Assembly (NCBI GenBank): GCA_041685045.1
Contig: JAWLGP010000007.1
Location: 121,367-185,366, forward strand
From: Thiohalomonas sp041685045
Lineage (GTDB): Bacteria > Pseudomonadota > Gammaproteobacteria > Thiohalomonadales > Thiohalomonadaceae
DNA length: 64,000 bases
Direction: 5' to 3'
In this document: positions 38,586 to 48,796 of the stretch, one piece after another
Numbering within the stretch: the first letter of the stretch is position 1
Layout: each line of letters begins with the position of its first letter
Notes under the pieces: model-generated
Database searches by the model: none
The model's input: only the letters and a program-made list of their open reading frames with translations
What the model was told of the DNA's origin: nothing
Translations under genes and position numbers: made by a program

Positions 38586-38655
38586 GGATGCGGTGAGCGC
38601 AGCGAATCGGATCGGTCGCGCGATCCGATGCGGTTCGTCCCTCACCACATCCTAC
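38586..38655. repeat. Family B element, copy 3 (divergent)
   Basis: GGATGCGGTGAGCGCAGCGA at 38586-38605 faces GATGCGGTTCGTCCCTCACCACATCCTACG at 38626-38655. It lies between glnB and the convergent nitroreductase gene and ends 6 nt before the latter's stop. Confidence 0.65.
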
Positions 38656-38661
38656 GAATTA

Positions 38662-39183
38662 TCAACGGTATTCGACCATCTCGTCGAGATGGCGGCGCGG
38701 CGTCGGTTCCGGCAACTCGGCCGGATAGCCGACGGCCAGGATGGCCACCGGTCGCAGGCCGGGGTCGATCTTGAAGGCCTTGGCGAGAGCCTGCTCGTCG
38801 AAGAAGCCGACCCAGGTGGAGCCGAGCCCGGCCGCGACGGTGGCCAGTTGGGCGTAGGTGGCGGCAATGGTGGCGTCCTGGATGGCGTAGAGCTGTCGAC
38901 CACGCTCGCCGTATTCGGTGGCCGACCGGTTCGGGTGGGCGCAGAAGATCAGGCTGACGGGGGCCTCACCGAGAAAGGTCTGTTCGCCGGCCACGTCGAC
39001 CAGCTGCCTGCGCGCCTCCGCGCTCTCCACCACTACAATGTGGTACGACTGCAGGTCGCCTGCCGAGGGCGCCGCGCTCGCCATCTCCAGAATGGCATGC
39101 AGCTTCTCCCGCTCGACCGGTCGATCATCCCGGAAGCGGCGAACCGAGTGACGGTGACGCACCGTCTCGAAAAAGCTCCACAT
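38662..39183 (-). CDS. Nitroreductase-family FMN protein
   Basis: A 173-residue oxidoreductase of the NfsA/FRP superfamily. It has ETVRHRHSVRRFRDDRPVE near residue 6 (FMN phosphate contacts), ASAAPSAGDLQSYHIVVVE near residue 36, DATIAATYAQLATVAAGLGSTWVGFF near residue 98 and ILAVGYPAELPEPTPRRHLDEMV near the end. The start is ATG 39183 with AAGGGGAACTGCC upstream. Its substrate is unknown; it stands alone between repeats. Confidence 0.9.
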   Translation of the reverse strand: MWSFFETVRHRHSVRRFRDDRPVEREKLHAILEMASAAPSAGDLQSYHIVVVESAEARRQLVDVAGEQTFLGEAPVSLIFCAHPNRSATEYGERGRQLYAIQDATIAATYAQLATVAAGLGSTWVGFFDEQALAKAFKIDPGLRPVAILAVGYPAELPEPTPRRHLDEMVEYR

Positions 39184-39234
39184 GGCAGTTCCCCTTCTTG
39201 TTATTAGTGCCACAGAGATCTTGGCTCGAAAGTC

Positions 39235-39338
39235 GTGGGTCGGGTTAGGCGCGCCACCCAAGCTGGGTGTGGGGCGCCTGCTGACCGCGCCATAACCCGA
39301 CCCGCGGTGTCGGGTTACGCTGCGCTAACCCGACCTAC
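39235..39338. repeat. Family A inverted repeat, copy 3
   Basis: Arms GTGGGTCGGGTTAG (39235-39248) and CTAACCCGACCTAC (39325-39338), one mismatch. The interior CCACCCAAGCTGGGTGTGGGGC and GTGTCGGGTTACGCTGCG match copy 2. It lies upstream of the nitroreductase gene and downstream of bamD. Confidence 0.85.
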
Positions 39339-39363
39339 CCGGCTACCTCTACGACAAGGCTTT

Positions 39364-40119
39364 TTATTGCCCCCCAACCACCAACGGATGCTCCGGATAG
39401 TTCAGCCGCAGTATGCGCAGGGCATCCTCGGCCAGGGTCGGCATCTCCATCTCGCGGTAGGCGGTGACCATGATGCCGAGCGCCTCAGGGATCGATGGCG
39501 TGCGCTCGTAGTTTTCGAGCACGTACTTGGCGCGATTGGCCGCGGCGAGCCAAGCCTCCCGTTTCATATAGTAGTCGGCCACCTGCACCTCGTACTTGGC
39601 GAGATTGTTGCGCAGTAGCGCCATTCGTTTGATGGCATCTTCCGTGTAGCGGCTTTCGGGAAAGCGGGTGGCGAGTTCGCGGAAGTAGCGGAACGACTCC
39701 CGCGCCATTTCCGGGTCCCGTTGGGTCGGGTCCTTGGGCAACAGGTTGGCGAGGAAACCGAGGTCGGTGTCGAAGCTGGCCAGTCCGCGCATGTAATAGG
39801 CATAATCCACGTTCGAATGACGGGGATGCAGCTTGATGAAGCGGTCCGCCGCGGCGATGGCCGCGTCGGGCTCTTCCGCGCGATAATGGGCGTAAATCGT
39901 TTCCAGTTGGGCCTGCTGGGCATAGCGGCCGTAGGGGAAACGGGCTTCCAGCTTGCTGTAGAGGTCGAGGGCGCGCGGGTAGTCCGCTTCCTTCATGGCC
40001 AGTTTGGCCTCCTCGTAGACCTGGCTGGCGCTCCAACCGGCGGTCTCGTCGCTCTCGAGCCCGGAGCAACCTGCAAGCACCAGCACCAGCGCGGCAGCGA
40101 ATAGCTTGATATATCTCAT
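39364..40119 (-). CDS. bamD: BamD, outer-membrane protein assembly lipoprotein
   Basis: Essential lipoprotein of the BAM complex. The 251-residue product starts at ATG 40119 with a signal ending in the lipobox LVLAGCSG (Cys near residue 18), then five TPR-like repeats from about residue 32 (VYEEAKLAMKEADYPRALDLYSKLEARFPYG) with the typical HPRHSNVDYAYYMRGLASF. Divergent from rluD with 55 nt between starts, the arrangement seen in E. coli relatives. An N-terminal extension to 40446 overlaps rluD and is rejected. Confidence 0.96.
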   Translation of the reverse strand: MRYIKLFAAALVLVLAGCSGLESDETAGWSASQVYEEAKLAMKEADYPRALDLYSKLEARFPYGRYAQQAQLETIYAHYRAEEPDAAIAAADRFIKLHPRHSNVDYAYYMRGLASFDTDLGFLANLLPKDPTQRDPEMARESFRYFRELATRFPESRYTEDAIKRMALLRNNLAKYEVQVADYYMKREAWLAAANRAKYVLENYERTPSIPEALGIMVTAYREMEMPTLAEDALRILRLNYPEHPLVVGGQ

Positions 40120-40174
40120 ATTGGTTTTCGAATCCCGTCCGGCCGGTCGGCCCCATAAAGCATGAAGTATACCT

Positions 40175-41152
40175 ATGGCCCATGAACGAGTGAAACCGGA
40201 CTGCGCGGTTCGGCACGTCGCGGTGCCGCCGGAGCTGGCGGGGCGTCGCCTCGACCAGGTTCTCGCGGAGCTGTTTCCCGAATTCTCACGCTCGCGCCTT
40301 AAGCAGTGGGTGGAGGAGGGGCGGGTGCGCGTGGACGGTCGGATCATGCGGCCGAAGGACAAGGTGCAGGGGATCGAGGGCATTGAGCTGGAGCCAGTGG
40401 CCGAGCCCGACGAACGCTGGGAGGCGCAGGAAATCCCACTCAGCATCGTTTACGAAGATGACCAGCTGCTGGTGATCGACAAGCCGCCCGGCCTGGTGGT
40501 CCATCCCGCCGTGGGTAATCGCGACGGCACCCTGCTCAATGCGCTGCTGCACCATGCCCCCGAACTGGCAAGCGTGCCCCGTGCCGGCATCGTGCACCGC
40601 CTGGACAAGGACACCAGCGGCCTGCTGGTGGTGGCACGGACCCTGGAGGCCCAGAACCACTTGGTTCGCCAACTGCAAGCGCGCAGCGTCACCCGGGAGT
40701 ACCACGCCGTGGCGGTCGGGGCACTGACCGGCGGCGGTACGGTGGAGGCCCCCATCGGCCGCCATCCGGTCGACCGCAAGCGGATGGCGGTGACCGGTGG
40801 CGGGCGCGAGGCGATCACCCATTACCGCATCGCCGAGCGGTTTCGCGGCCACACTTATGTGACCGTGCGGTTGGAGACGGGGCGCACCCATCAGATCCGG
40901 GTGCACATGGCCCATCTGCGCCACCCGCTGGTCGGCGATCCGGTCTATGGCGGCCGTCTGCGCCTGCCGCCCGACTGCTCGCCGGAATTGGCTGAACGCT
41001 TAAGGACCTTCCCGCGACAGGCGCTGCACGCGGGTCGCCTGGCCCTGGACCACCCCCGCACGGGCGAGCGGTTGGAGTGGAGCGCGCCCCTGCCGGCCGA
41101 TTTCGCGGAGCTGCTGGAACTGCTGCGGGATGATCAACGACGGCATGACTGA
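40175..41152 (+). CDS. rluD: RluD, 23S rRNA pseudouridine synthase
   Basis: Modifies uridines of helix 69 in 23S rRNA. It has 325 residues: an N-terminal S4 RNA-binding domain (RRLDQVLAELFPEFSRSRLKQWVEEGRVRVDG, about residues 22-55), the catalytic motif IVHRLDKDTSGLLVVAR near residue 140 with the active aspartate, and the C-terminal RTHQIRVHMAHLRHPLVGDPVYGG near residue 239. Its stop overlaps the start of pgeF. Confidence 0.96.
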   Translation: MAHERVKPDCAVRHVAVPPELAGRRLDQVLAELFPEFSRSRLKQWVEEGRVRVDGRIMRPKDKVQGIEGIELEPVAEPDERWEAQEIPLSIVYEDDQLLVIDKPPGLVVHPAVGNRDGTLLNALLHHAPELASVPRAGIVHRLDKDTSGLLVVARTLEAQNHLVRQLQARSVTREYHAVAVGALTGGGTVEAPIGRHPVDRKRMAVTGGGREAITHYRIAERFRGHTYVTVRLETGRTHQIRVHMAHLRHPLVGDPVYGGRLRLPPDCSPELAERLRTFPRQALHAGRLALDHPRTGERLEWSAPLPADFAELLELLRDDQRRHD

Positions 41153-41885
41153 CATCGACATCGTTACCCCGGACTGGCCTGCTCCGGCCGGTATCAGGGC
41201 TGCAGTCACGACCCGTCACGGCGGCGTCAGTCTGGCCCCTTACGCCGGCCTCAACCTTGGCCTGCACGTCGGCGACGTGCAGGCGGATGTGAACGAGAAC
41301 CGGCGGCGGATGGCGGCGGCGCTGCGGTTGCCGGGCGAACCCCGTTGGCTGGAGCAGGTACACGGCACTTGCGTGGTCGGTGTCGCTGCCACCACGCAGT
41401 GTTGCCGTGCCGACGCCTCGTTCGCCACCGAGCGTGGTGTGGTCTGCGCCGTGCTGACGGCGGACTGCCTGCCGGTCCTGTTTTGTGACCGTCAGGGAAC
41501 CCGGGTGGCCGCCGCCCACGCCGGCTGGCGCGGCCTGGCGGCCGGCGTGCTCGAACAGACGGTGGCCGCGCTGGCGCCTTCGGGTGAGGACGTTCTGGCT
41601 TGGCTCGGCCCGGCGATCGGTCCGATGGCCTTCGAGGTGGGTGAGGAGGTTCGTGCCACCTTTTCCGCCCACGATTCGGCCGCGGAAGCGGCGTTTCGCC
41701 CCTCGCCATCCGGTCGCTGGTTGGCGGATCTCTACCAACTGGCCCGCCAGCGCTTGGCCGCGGTCGGCGTGACGGCGGTCTTTGGCGGCGATTTCTGCAC
41801 CGATTCGGACCCGGACCGCTTCTACTCCTACCGACGCGACGGTACCACCGGGCGGATGGCATCGCTGATCTGGCGGGAGCGCTGA
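41130..41885 (+). CDS. pgeF: PgeF/YfiH, peptidoglycan-editing laccase-domain protein
   Basis: Cytoplasmic multicopper-oxidase-fold-like protein that in E. coli keeps peptidoglycan composition correct (hydrolysing misincorporated L-Ser). It has 251 residues, with TTRHGGVSLAPYAGLNLG near residue 30 and the metal-site cysteine and histidine in TADCLPVLFCDRQGTRVAAAHAGWRGLA near residue 110. ATG 41130 or ATG 41145 may be the start; both overlap rluD. The rluD-pgeF-clpB order of E. coli is interrupted here by about 3 kb of other genes. Confidence 0.94.
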   Translation: MINDGMTDIDIVTPDWPAPAGIRAAVTTRHGGVSLAPYAGLNLGLHVGDVQADVNENRRRMAAALRLPGEPRWLEQVHGTCVVGVAATTQCCRADASFATERGVVCAVLTADCLPVLFCDRQGTRVAAAHAGWRGLAAGVLEQTVAALAPSGEDVLAWLGPAIGPMAFEVGEEVRATFSAHDSAAEAAFRPSPSGRWLADLYQLARQRLAAVGVTAVFGGDFCTDSDPDRFYSYRRDGTTGRMASLIWRER

Positions 41886-41886
41886 C

Positions 41887-42660
41887 ATGTCGCTGCTGGG
41901 ATGGATCCTGGTCTTCTGCGCCCTCGGCAGTGTGCTCAGTGTCCTGCTCAGCGGCAGCTACCTGCTGTTGTCGGAGCGCTGGCGACGGCGCACCCTGCCT
42001 ACCTTGGTCAGCTTCGCCGTCGGCGCCCTGCTCGGTGCGGCGTTTCTCGCTTTGCTCCCCCGTGCGGTGGAGGTGGGGGACGCCCACGCGGTGTTGGGGG
42101 CGGCCCTGCTCGGTTTGTTGCTGTTCTTCCTGCTCGAGAAGCTGGTGCTGTGGCGTCACTGCCACAGCGGAGAGTGTGATGCGCACGCGCCGTCGGCCGC
42201 TGGCCTGCATGGCCACGCCCCGGGTATCCTTATTCTGTTCGGCGACGGTCTGCACAACTTCGTCGATGGCATTCTGATTGGCGCGGCCTTCCTCACCGAC
42301 ATCAATCTCGGTATCGTCACCAGTCTTGCCGTGGCGGCACACGAACTTCCGCAGGAACTGGGGGATTTCGCCGTACTGCTGCAGAGCGGCATGTCACGCC
42401 AACGTGCCTTGTTGTTGAATCTGCTCTCCGGCGCCACCACCGTGATCGGGGGGCTGCTGGCCTGGTGGGGCCTGTCGGCCGCGGGCGAATACATCGGCTA
42501 CGTACTTGCGGTGGCGGCCGCCAGTTTTATCTACATAGCCGTGGCGGACCTGATGCCCAGTCTGCACGCGCAGCCCCACGCCGGGGCGACCGCACGGCAG
42601 ATGGCGGCGATCGGGGCGGGGGTCGGTGTGATGCACCTTATCCAGACCGTCATGCATTAG
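41887..42660 (+). CDS. ZIP-family divalent metal transporter
   Basis: A 257-residue protein with about eight helices. The ZIP signature is visible as LHNFVDGILIGAAF near residue 121 and AAHELPQELGDFAVLL near residue 151, the metal-path histidines and glutamates. A histidine-rich cytoplasmic loop, HCHSGECDAHAPSAAGLHGHAP, lies near residue 90, typical of these zinc/iron importers. It starts one base after the pgeF stop. The metal is not fixed by sequence. Confidence 0.92.
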   Translation: MSLLGWILVFCALGSVLSVLLSGSYLLLSERWRRRTLPTLVSFAVGALLGAAFLALLPRAVEVGDAHAVLGAALLGLLLFFLLEKLVLWRHCHSGECDAHAPSAAGLHGHAPGILILFGDGLHNFVDGILIGAAFLTDINLGIVTSLAVAAHELPQELGDFAVLLQSGMSRQRALLLNLLSGATTVIGGLLAWWGLSAAGEYIGYVLAVAAASFIYIAVADLMPSLHAQPHAGATARQMAAIGAGVGVMHLIQTVMH

Positions 42661-42698
42661 GTCCACTTTGCCGACAGCGCCTGCTGAGTGAAAAGAAT

Positions 42699-42850
42699 TC
42701 AACAGGATTTACAGGATTTTTTAGGATTAACAGGAAAAGGCTTTTTGTGCGGGGTAGAACGGCAAACCTCTGCGAGTAGGATCGAGCATGAGGTTTTCGC
42801 CTCAATTTCATCCTGTCAATCCTGAAAAAATCCTGTTAATCCTGTTGAAT
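42699..42850. repeat. Family C paired repeat, copy 1
   Basis: Left arm from 42699: AACAGGATTTACAGGATTTT and onward to 42735, with AGGATT-type units starting every 9, 10 and 9 nt. Right arm 42809-42850 is its inverse (CATCCTGTCAATCCTG and onward, with ATCCTGTTAATCCTGTTGAAT at the end). The arms flank 73 nt of plain sequence between the ZIP gene and gcvR. Confidence 0.85.
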
Positions 42851-42890
42851 CAGTCGAATCGGCGGTTGGGTAGAGAACGAGGAGAATCGG

Positions 42891-43412
42891 ATGAAAAACT
42901 GGTACATGCTGACCCTGGTCGGCAAGGATCGCCCGGGCATCGTTGCCCATGTGACCGCGGCGCTTTACGACGGTGGCGGTAACCTGGGCGAAGCCTCCAT
43001 GATCCGTCTGGGCGGCAATTTCACTATCATGCTGATGGTCGAATTCGAGGGCCGCCTGAAGGAACTGGAGAGCGTGGTGCGCCCGGTGGCCGAGTCCATG
43101 GAACTGCACTGCCATGTGGACGCCATCGAGGGACACCTGCACCAGCATTTGGAGCCGGATGTGCGCATTTCAGTCTACGGTGCCGATCGGGCCGGCATCG
43201 TCGCCAAGGTTACCGGGGCACTGGCCGAGGCCGGGCTGCATATCCTTGACCTGGAATCCGATGTGGCCGGTAGCAGCGACAAACCGATCTACGTGATGAC
43301 CATCGAGGGCCATGCCGGCGAGGGTGTGCCCGCTGTCGAGTCCGCGTTATCCGTTATCGCGAAAGAGGGCATCGAGACGCGCCTTACCCCCATTCAAACC
43401 TTGATTGGGTGA
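42891..43412 (+). CDS. gcvR: GcvR-like ACT-domain regulator
   Basis: A 173-residue protein of two ACT domains: residues about 3-80 (LTLVGKDRPGIVAHVTAALYDGGGNLGEASM) and about 90-170 (SVYGADRAGIVAKVTGALAEAGLHILDLES). In E. coli GcvR binds glycine and blocks the activator GcvA. No gcvA or glycine cleavage gene is nearby, so the assignment rests on domain architecture. GAGGAG lies 5-11 nt before the ATG. def follows after 4 nt. Confidence 0.85.
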   Translation: MKNWYMLTLVGKDRPGIVAHVTAALYDGGGNLGEASMIRLGGNFTIMLMVEFEGRLKELESVVRPVAESMELHCHVDAIEGHLHQHLEPDVRISVYGADRAGIVAKVTGALAEAGLHILDLESDVAGSSDKPIYVMTIEGHAGEGVPAVESALSVIAKEGIETRLTPIQTLIG

Positions 43413-43416
43413 AGGC

Positions 43417-43956
43417 ATGGCGGTGCTTGAAATACTCACCTATCCCGACGAGCGACTGAAACGCATTGCCGAGCCGGTCGAACGGTTCGATGATGAACTG
43501 CGCGCCTTTATCACCGAACTCGAAGAGACCATGGATGCCGGTCCCGGCGGCGTGGGCATTGCCGCACCGCAGGTGAATCGCAACCAGCGCATCGTTATCG
43601 TCGATTGCTCCAAGGCCCGCAAACCGGTGCCGAACCACGGTCGCCTGTTTCTGGTGAACCCGGAGATCACCAAGTGGGAAGGCATGGCCGTCGGCCGCGA
43701 AGGCTGCATGTCGGTCCCCGACTACACCGGCAACGTCATCCGCGCGGAGCGGGTCGATCTTGTCGCTTTTGACCCCTCGGGCGAAAAGCGCGAGTTTGGT
43801 TTCGAGGGCTTCGAGGCGCGCGCGGTGCAGCACGAGATGGATCACCTCGATGGCATGCTGTTCCTCGATCGCCTGGTCAGCCGCCGTAACGACCTGTTCC
43901 GCCGCAAGGTGTATCAAAACAGGGACGAGGGTAAAGGGGAAAGGGGAACGGGGTGA
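43417..43956 (+). CDS. def: Peptide deformylase
   Basis: Iron/zinc hydrolase that removes the N-formyl group from new proteins. It has 179 residues with all three motifs: GVGIAAPQV near residue 44, EGCMSVP near residue 92 (EGCMS, as in many type I enzymes) and QHEMDHLDG near residue 137. The C-terminal tail is charged and gives no domain. The ATG at 43417 is used; a TTG 12 nt earlier is less likely. Not beside fmt, so this may be an extra deformylase. Confidence 0.94.
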   Translation: MAVLEILTYPDERLKRIAEPVERFDDELRAFITELEETMDAGPGGVGIAAPQVNRNQRIVIVDCSKARKPVPNHGRLFLVNPEITKWEGMAVGREGCMSVPDYTGNVIRAERVDLVAFDPSGEKREFGFEGFEARAVQHEMDHLDGMLFLDRLVSRRNDLFRRKVYQNRDEGKGERGTG

Positions 43957-44025
43957 CAGGGGCGGCGGTTTCGGCTTTGCCGGGAGGTCACAATTCGGTC
44001 GTGACGTTCGATGAATCCTCGGTCC

Positions 44026-44068
44026 TGTGGGAGCGGCGTCTCGCCGCGATTCGGCGCGATAGCGCCGA
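44026..44068. repeat. REP-like double hairpin
   Basis: GTGGGAGCGGCGTCTCGCCG contains a 6-bp stem (44033-44038 with 44042-44047, 3-nt loop). Immediately after, TCGGCGC/GCGCCGA (44051-44057 with 44062-44068) form a 7-bp stem around GATA. The GGGAGCGGC motif is the classic REP head. It sits just upstream of the plsC-like start. A similar hairpin GGAGCGG-AAG-CCGCTCC is at 47946-47962. Confidence 0.65.
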
Positions 44069-44083
44069 CGGTGGTCCACAGCA

Positions 44084-44812
44084 TTGAGCGTGTCCGTCTG
44101 GCTCATGGGCGCCGCGCTTTTGGCGGCACTGGTCCTTTGGGCCTGGCGTCGCCTCGAACAACACGCCGGTGCCGACTGGGGTAACCGCCAGATCAACCGG
44201 CTGGACGGCCTCAACCGTCTCTTCTGTCGCCGTTTTCACCGGCTCGCCGGTTCTCCCATTGACCTGCCGGAGAGCGGCCCGGCCCTAGTGGTCGCCAACC
44301 ACATCTCCGGCCTCGATCCGCTGCTGCTGATCGCCGCCAGTCCACGGCCGCTGCGCTTTCTGATCGCCCGCGAGGAGTATGAGCGCTTCGGCCTCAACTG
44401 GCTGTTCCGCGCCGTCGGCTGCATCCCGGTGGACCGCGACTCGCGTCCGGAACGCGCGCTGCGGGCCGCCGAAAGGGCGTTGCGCGCCGGTGAGGTTGTC
44501 GCCCTGTTCCCCGAGGGGCACATCCACGCCAAACCGGGACCGCGCCGGTTGAAGCCGGGGGTGTGGAAATTGGCGGAGTGGGCGAACTGCCCGGTCCACC
44601 CGGTGCGGATCGAAGGCGTGCGCGGCGCCGGACGGATCTTCCGCGCCCTGGTGCTGCCTAGCCGCGTCGAACTGACCGCCAAACCCCCGGTCGCCTGCCC
44701 CGAACTGTCCCGCGACGACTGCCTCGCCCAAATCGCCCACGCCATCGGCCGCGCCCCCGAGAACCGCACCAGTGGCGGCGAGCCGCGAAAAGGCCTTATT
44801 TCTCAGGATTAA
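44084..44812 (+). CDS. PlsC-like 1-acylglycerol-3-phosphate acyltransferase
   Basis: Lysophospholipid acyltransferase family. The 242-residue product has an N-terminal helix, the catalytic HxxxxD motif in VVANHISGLDPLLLIAAS near residue 69, a GCIPVDRDSRPERAL block near residue 110 and FPEGHIHAKPGPRRLKPG near residue 145 (EGxxH variant). The start is uncertain: TTG 44084 or GTG 44090, without a good ribosome site and right after a REP-like element. Its last codons, CAG GAT TAA, belong to a family C repeat, which therefore supplies the stop. The true substrate is not known. Confidence 0.88.
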   Translation: MSVSVWLMGAALLAALVLWAWRRLEQHAGADWGNRQINRLDGLNRLFCRRFHRLAGSPIDLPESGPALVVANHISGLDPLLLIAASPRPLRFLIAREEYERFGLNWLFRAVGCIPVDRDSRPERALRAAERALRAGEVVALFPEGHIHAKPGPRRLKPGVWKLAEWANCPVHPVRIEGVRGAGRIFRALVLPSRVELTAKPPVACPELSRDDCLAQIAHAIGRAPENRTSGGEPRKGLISQD

Positions 44813-44932
44813 CAGGATTTTCCAGGATGGACAGGAATGGATACTGAAGGCATAAACCACCACGACTTGGACCCTCAGAGGTGATAATCATCCAGGCCTC
44901 TTCCTGTTAATCCTGAAAAAATCCTGTCAATA
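44803..44932. repeat. Family C paired repeat, copy 2
   Basis: Left arm 44803-44836 (AGGATTAACAGGATTTTCCA and onward; AGG units spaced 9, 10, 9) begins inside the plsC-like gene. Right arm 44902-44932 (TCCTGTTAATCCTGAAAAAA and onward) is its inverse, after 65 nt. It precedes the clpB promoter. Confidence 0.85.
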
Positions 44933-44985
44933 AGATTTTGGCGTCTCGGCAAAAGTCGTCGTCCTTGAACTCCCCCTCGCTGAAC

Positions 44986-45013
44986 GTTGAAATTCTGCCG
45001 TCAGCCCCAATCT
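44986..45013 (+). promoter_or_regulatory. Sigma-32 (heat-shock) type promoter of clpB
   Basis: GTTGAAA at 44986-44992 matches six of seven bases of the -35 consensus CTTGAAA. CCCAATCT at 45006-45013 matches seven of eight bases of the -10 consensus CCCCATNT, with a 13-nt spacer. The predicted leader is about 37 nt and carries GAGGGGT 9 nt before the clpB ATG. It agrees with the known heat-shock control of clpB. Confidence 0.6.
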
Positions 45014-45056
45014 AAAGCGGTAATTCGATTCACTGCTTTTGAGGGGTAACCACCCA

Positions 45057-47648
<2,592 letters not shown>

Positions 47649-47658
47649 AGGACCTCGA

Positions 47659-47679
47659 GAGCCCGGTGAGTTCGGGCTC
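47659..47679 (+). terminator. Possible clpB terminator hairpin
   Basis: GAGCCCG (47659-47665) pairs with CGGGCTC (47673-47679) around a 7-nt loop, 10 nt after the clpB stop. There is no T-run after it, so intrinsic termination would be weak. Confidence 0.4.
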
Positions 47680-47740
47680 CTACCAAGGCCGTTTCGGCCA
47701 CAGCCAAGAGGGTGCGGTGACGACTGCATGGATGCAGGAG

Positions 47741-47828
47741 GTAGGGCAACGCATGGAGCAGTTGCCGAGGAACGAACCGCACCGATATGGCGCGCGGTGC
47801 GGTTCGCTGCGCTCACCGGCACCCTACG
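47741..47828. repeat. Family B element, copy 4
   Basis: GTAGGGCAACGCATGGAGCA at 47741-47760, then CGAGGAACGAACCGCACCG to 47784, faces CGGTGCGGTTCGCTGCGCTC at 47796-47815 and ends ACCCTACG. The outer GTAGGG/CCCTAC and the inner CGAACCGCACCG/CGGTGCGGTTCG (12 bp perfect) form nested arms. Confidence 0.75.
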
Positions 47829-47996
47829 TCGACCTCGGCGAGGGTGATCTCGTCGGCGCCGGCGTCTGCTCGGTTGCGGCAAAAACCCAGGAAAATCGGC
47901 CCGGCCTGATTGAGCGAGCCGGGTGGCGGTTTGCGCCACTTTCGCGGAGCGGAAGCCGCTCCTACAATGGGGGCTGAACCAGGTTAGGACACGGCG

Positions 47997-48788
47997 ATGA
48001 CGCAGTGGTGGGGCAGCTTCGAACTCCCGGTCGGCAGCACCGCCTGTTGGCGGGTTGGGCCGATGCGGTTGCAGGTGGCGAATCAGGGCCACGAGTGGCT
48101 GGTCGGTTATCTCTCTGAAGGCGATCCGTTCGACGATATCGTGCATGTCGCGGTGTCTGCGAACGAGGGGGAGTGCCTGCGGGAATCCGCTGCGCTCTCC
48201 CGCTACTGCTTCGGGGCCGAGCGTTCTCTCCTGCATCTGACGCCCCGCCTGGCGGATCGGCCGGTCGTCTCGCAGCCGCAAACCGAGCTGTTCGTGCCGC
48301 CCGGCGAGCAGATCCAGCTTTTCGTCAGCAGCCCGGTCTGGGTGCAACTGGCGGTGGGCGAGGCGCGCACCGTTTTGCAGGAGTTTCCGGTATACCGTCC
48401 CTCCGATACCTGGTTCGGCCCGACCACCCGCGCTGGCGGCCTGAGTTACGCCGGCAGCACCCGCGCCCTGGCCGACCCGCAACAGCTGCCGGTCAGTCCC
48501 TTCCGCGCCATTACCCCGGTGCTGGTGCGTAACGACGGCGAGGATACCCTCGCCATTCAGCGTTTCAATCTGCCGGTGATCTATCTGAACCTCTTCCGGG
48601 GCGAGGACGGTCGGCTCTGGACCCAGCCGGTAACGATGCGTCGTGAGGCGGGGCAGAACGAAACGGCCAGCCTGGTGATCGACAAGCAGCCGCCGCGCGA
48701 GGCGGGCGCTGCTGCCCGGCTCGCGGAACCGCGCCAGAGTACCGAACGCAATTTGGCGGTGCTCGCGTTCAACGCGCTGTTCGGGTAA
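47997..48788 (+). CDS. DUF432-like protein paired with MscS
   Basis: A 263-residue soluble protein without signal peptide or membrane segment. The composition suggests a beta-rich fold (WVQLAVGEARTVLQEFPVYRPSDTWFGPTTRAGGLSYAGSTR near residues 118-160). The Pro-Ser-Asp-Thr-Trp-Phe-Gly block and the following LSYAGSTRA resemble DUF432 proteins, which often neighbour small mechanosensitive channels; this was judged by eye and is not certain. The next gene begins 8 nt downstream, so the two are likely cotranscribed and functionally linked. Confidence 0.65.
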   Translation: MTQWWGSFELPVGSTACWRVGPMRLQVANQGHEWLVGYLSEGDPFDDIVHVAVSANEGECLRESAALSRYCFGAERSLLHLTPRLADRPVVSQPQTELFVPPGEQIQLFVSSPVWVQLAVGEARTVLQEFPVYRPSDTWFGPTTRAGGLSYAGSTRALADPQQLPVSPFRAITPVLVRNDGEDTLAIQRFNLPVIYLNLFRGEDGRLWTQPVTMRREAGQNETASLVIDKQPPREAGAAARLAEPRQSTERNLAVLAFNALFG

Positions 48789-48796
48789 GGGGCAAC

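Larger units (their letters stand above)
47649..47996. other. Gene-free gap after clpB with hairpins and a repeat
   Basis: The 348-nt stretch holds no credible gene. From left to right: a hairpin (47659-47679), a family B element (47741-47828), and a REP-like hairpin GGAGCGG-AAG-CCGCTCC (47946-47962). The remainder is unremarkable. Confidence 0.7.

Noticed and set aside
42699..42850. CRISPR-like array from regularly spaced AGGATT units
   Set aside because: Units are only 9-10 nt apart with no spacers; arms are inverted, not direct, repeats of CRISPR size.
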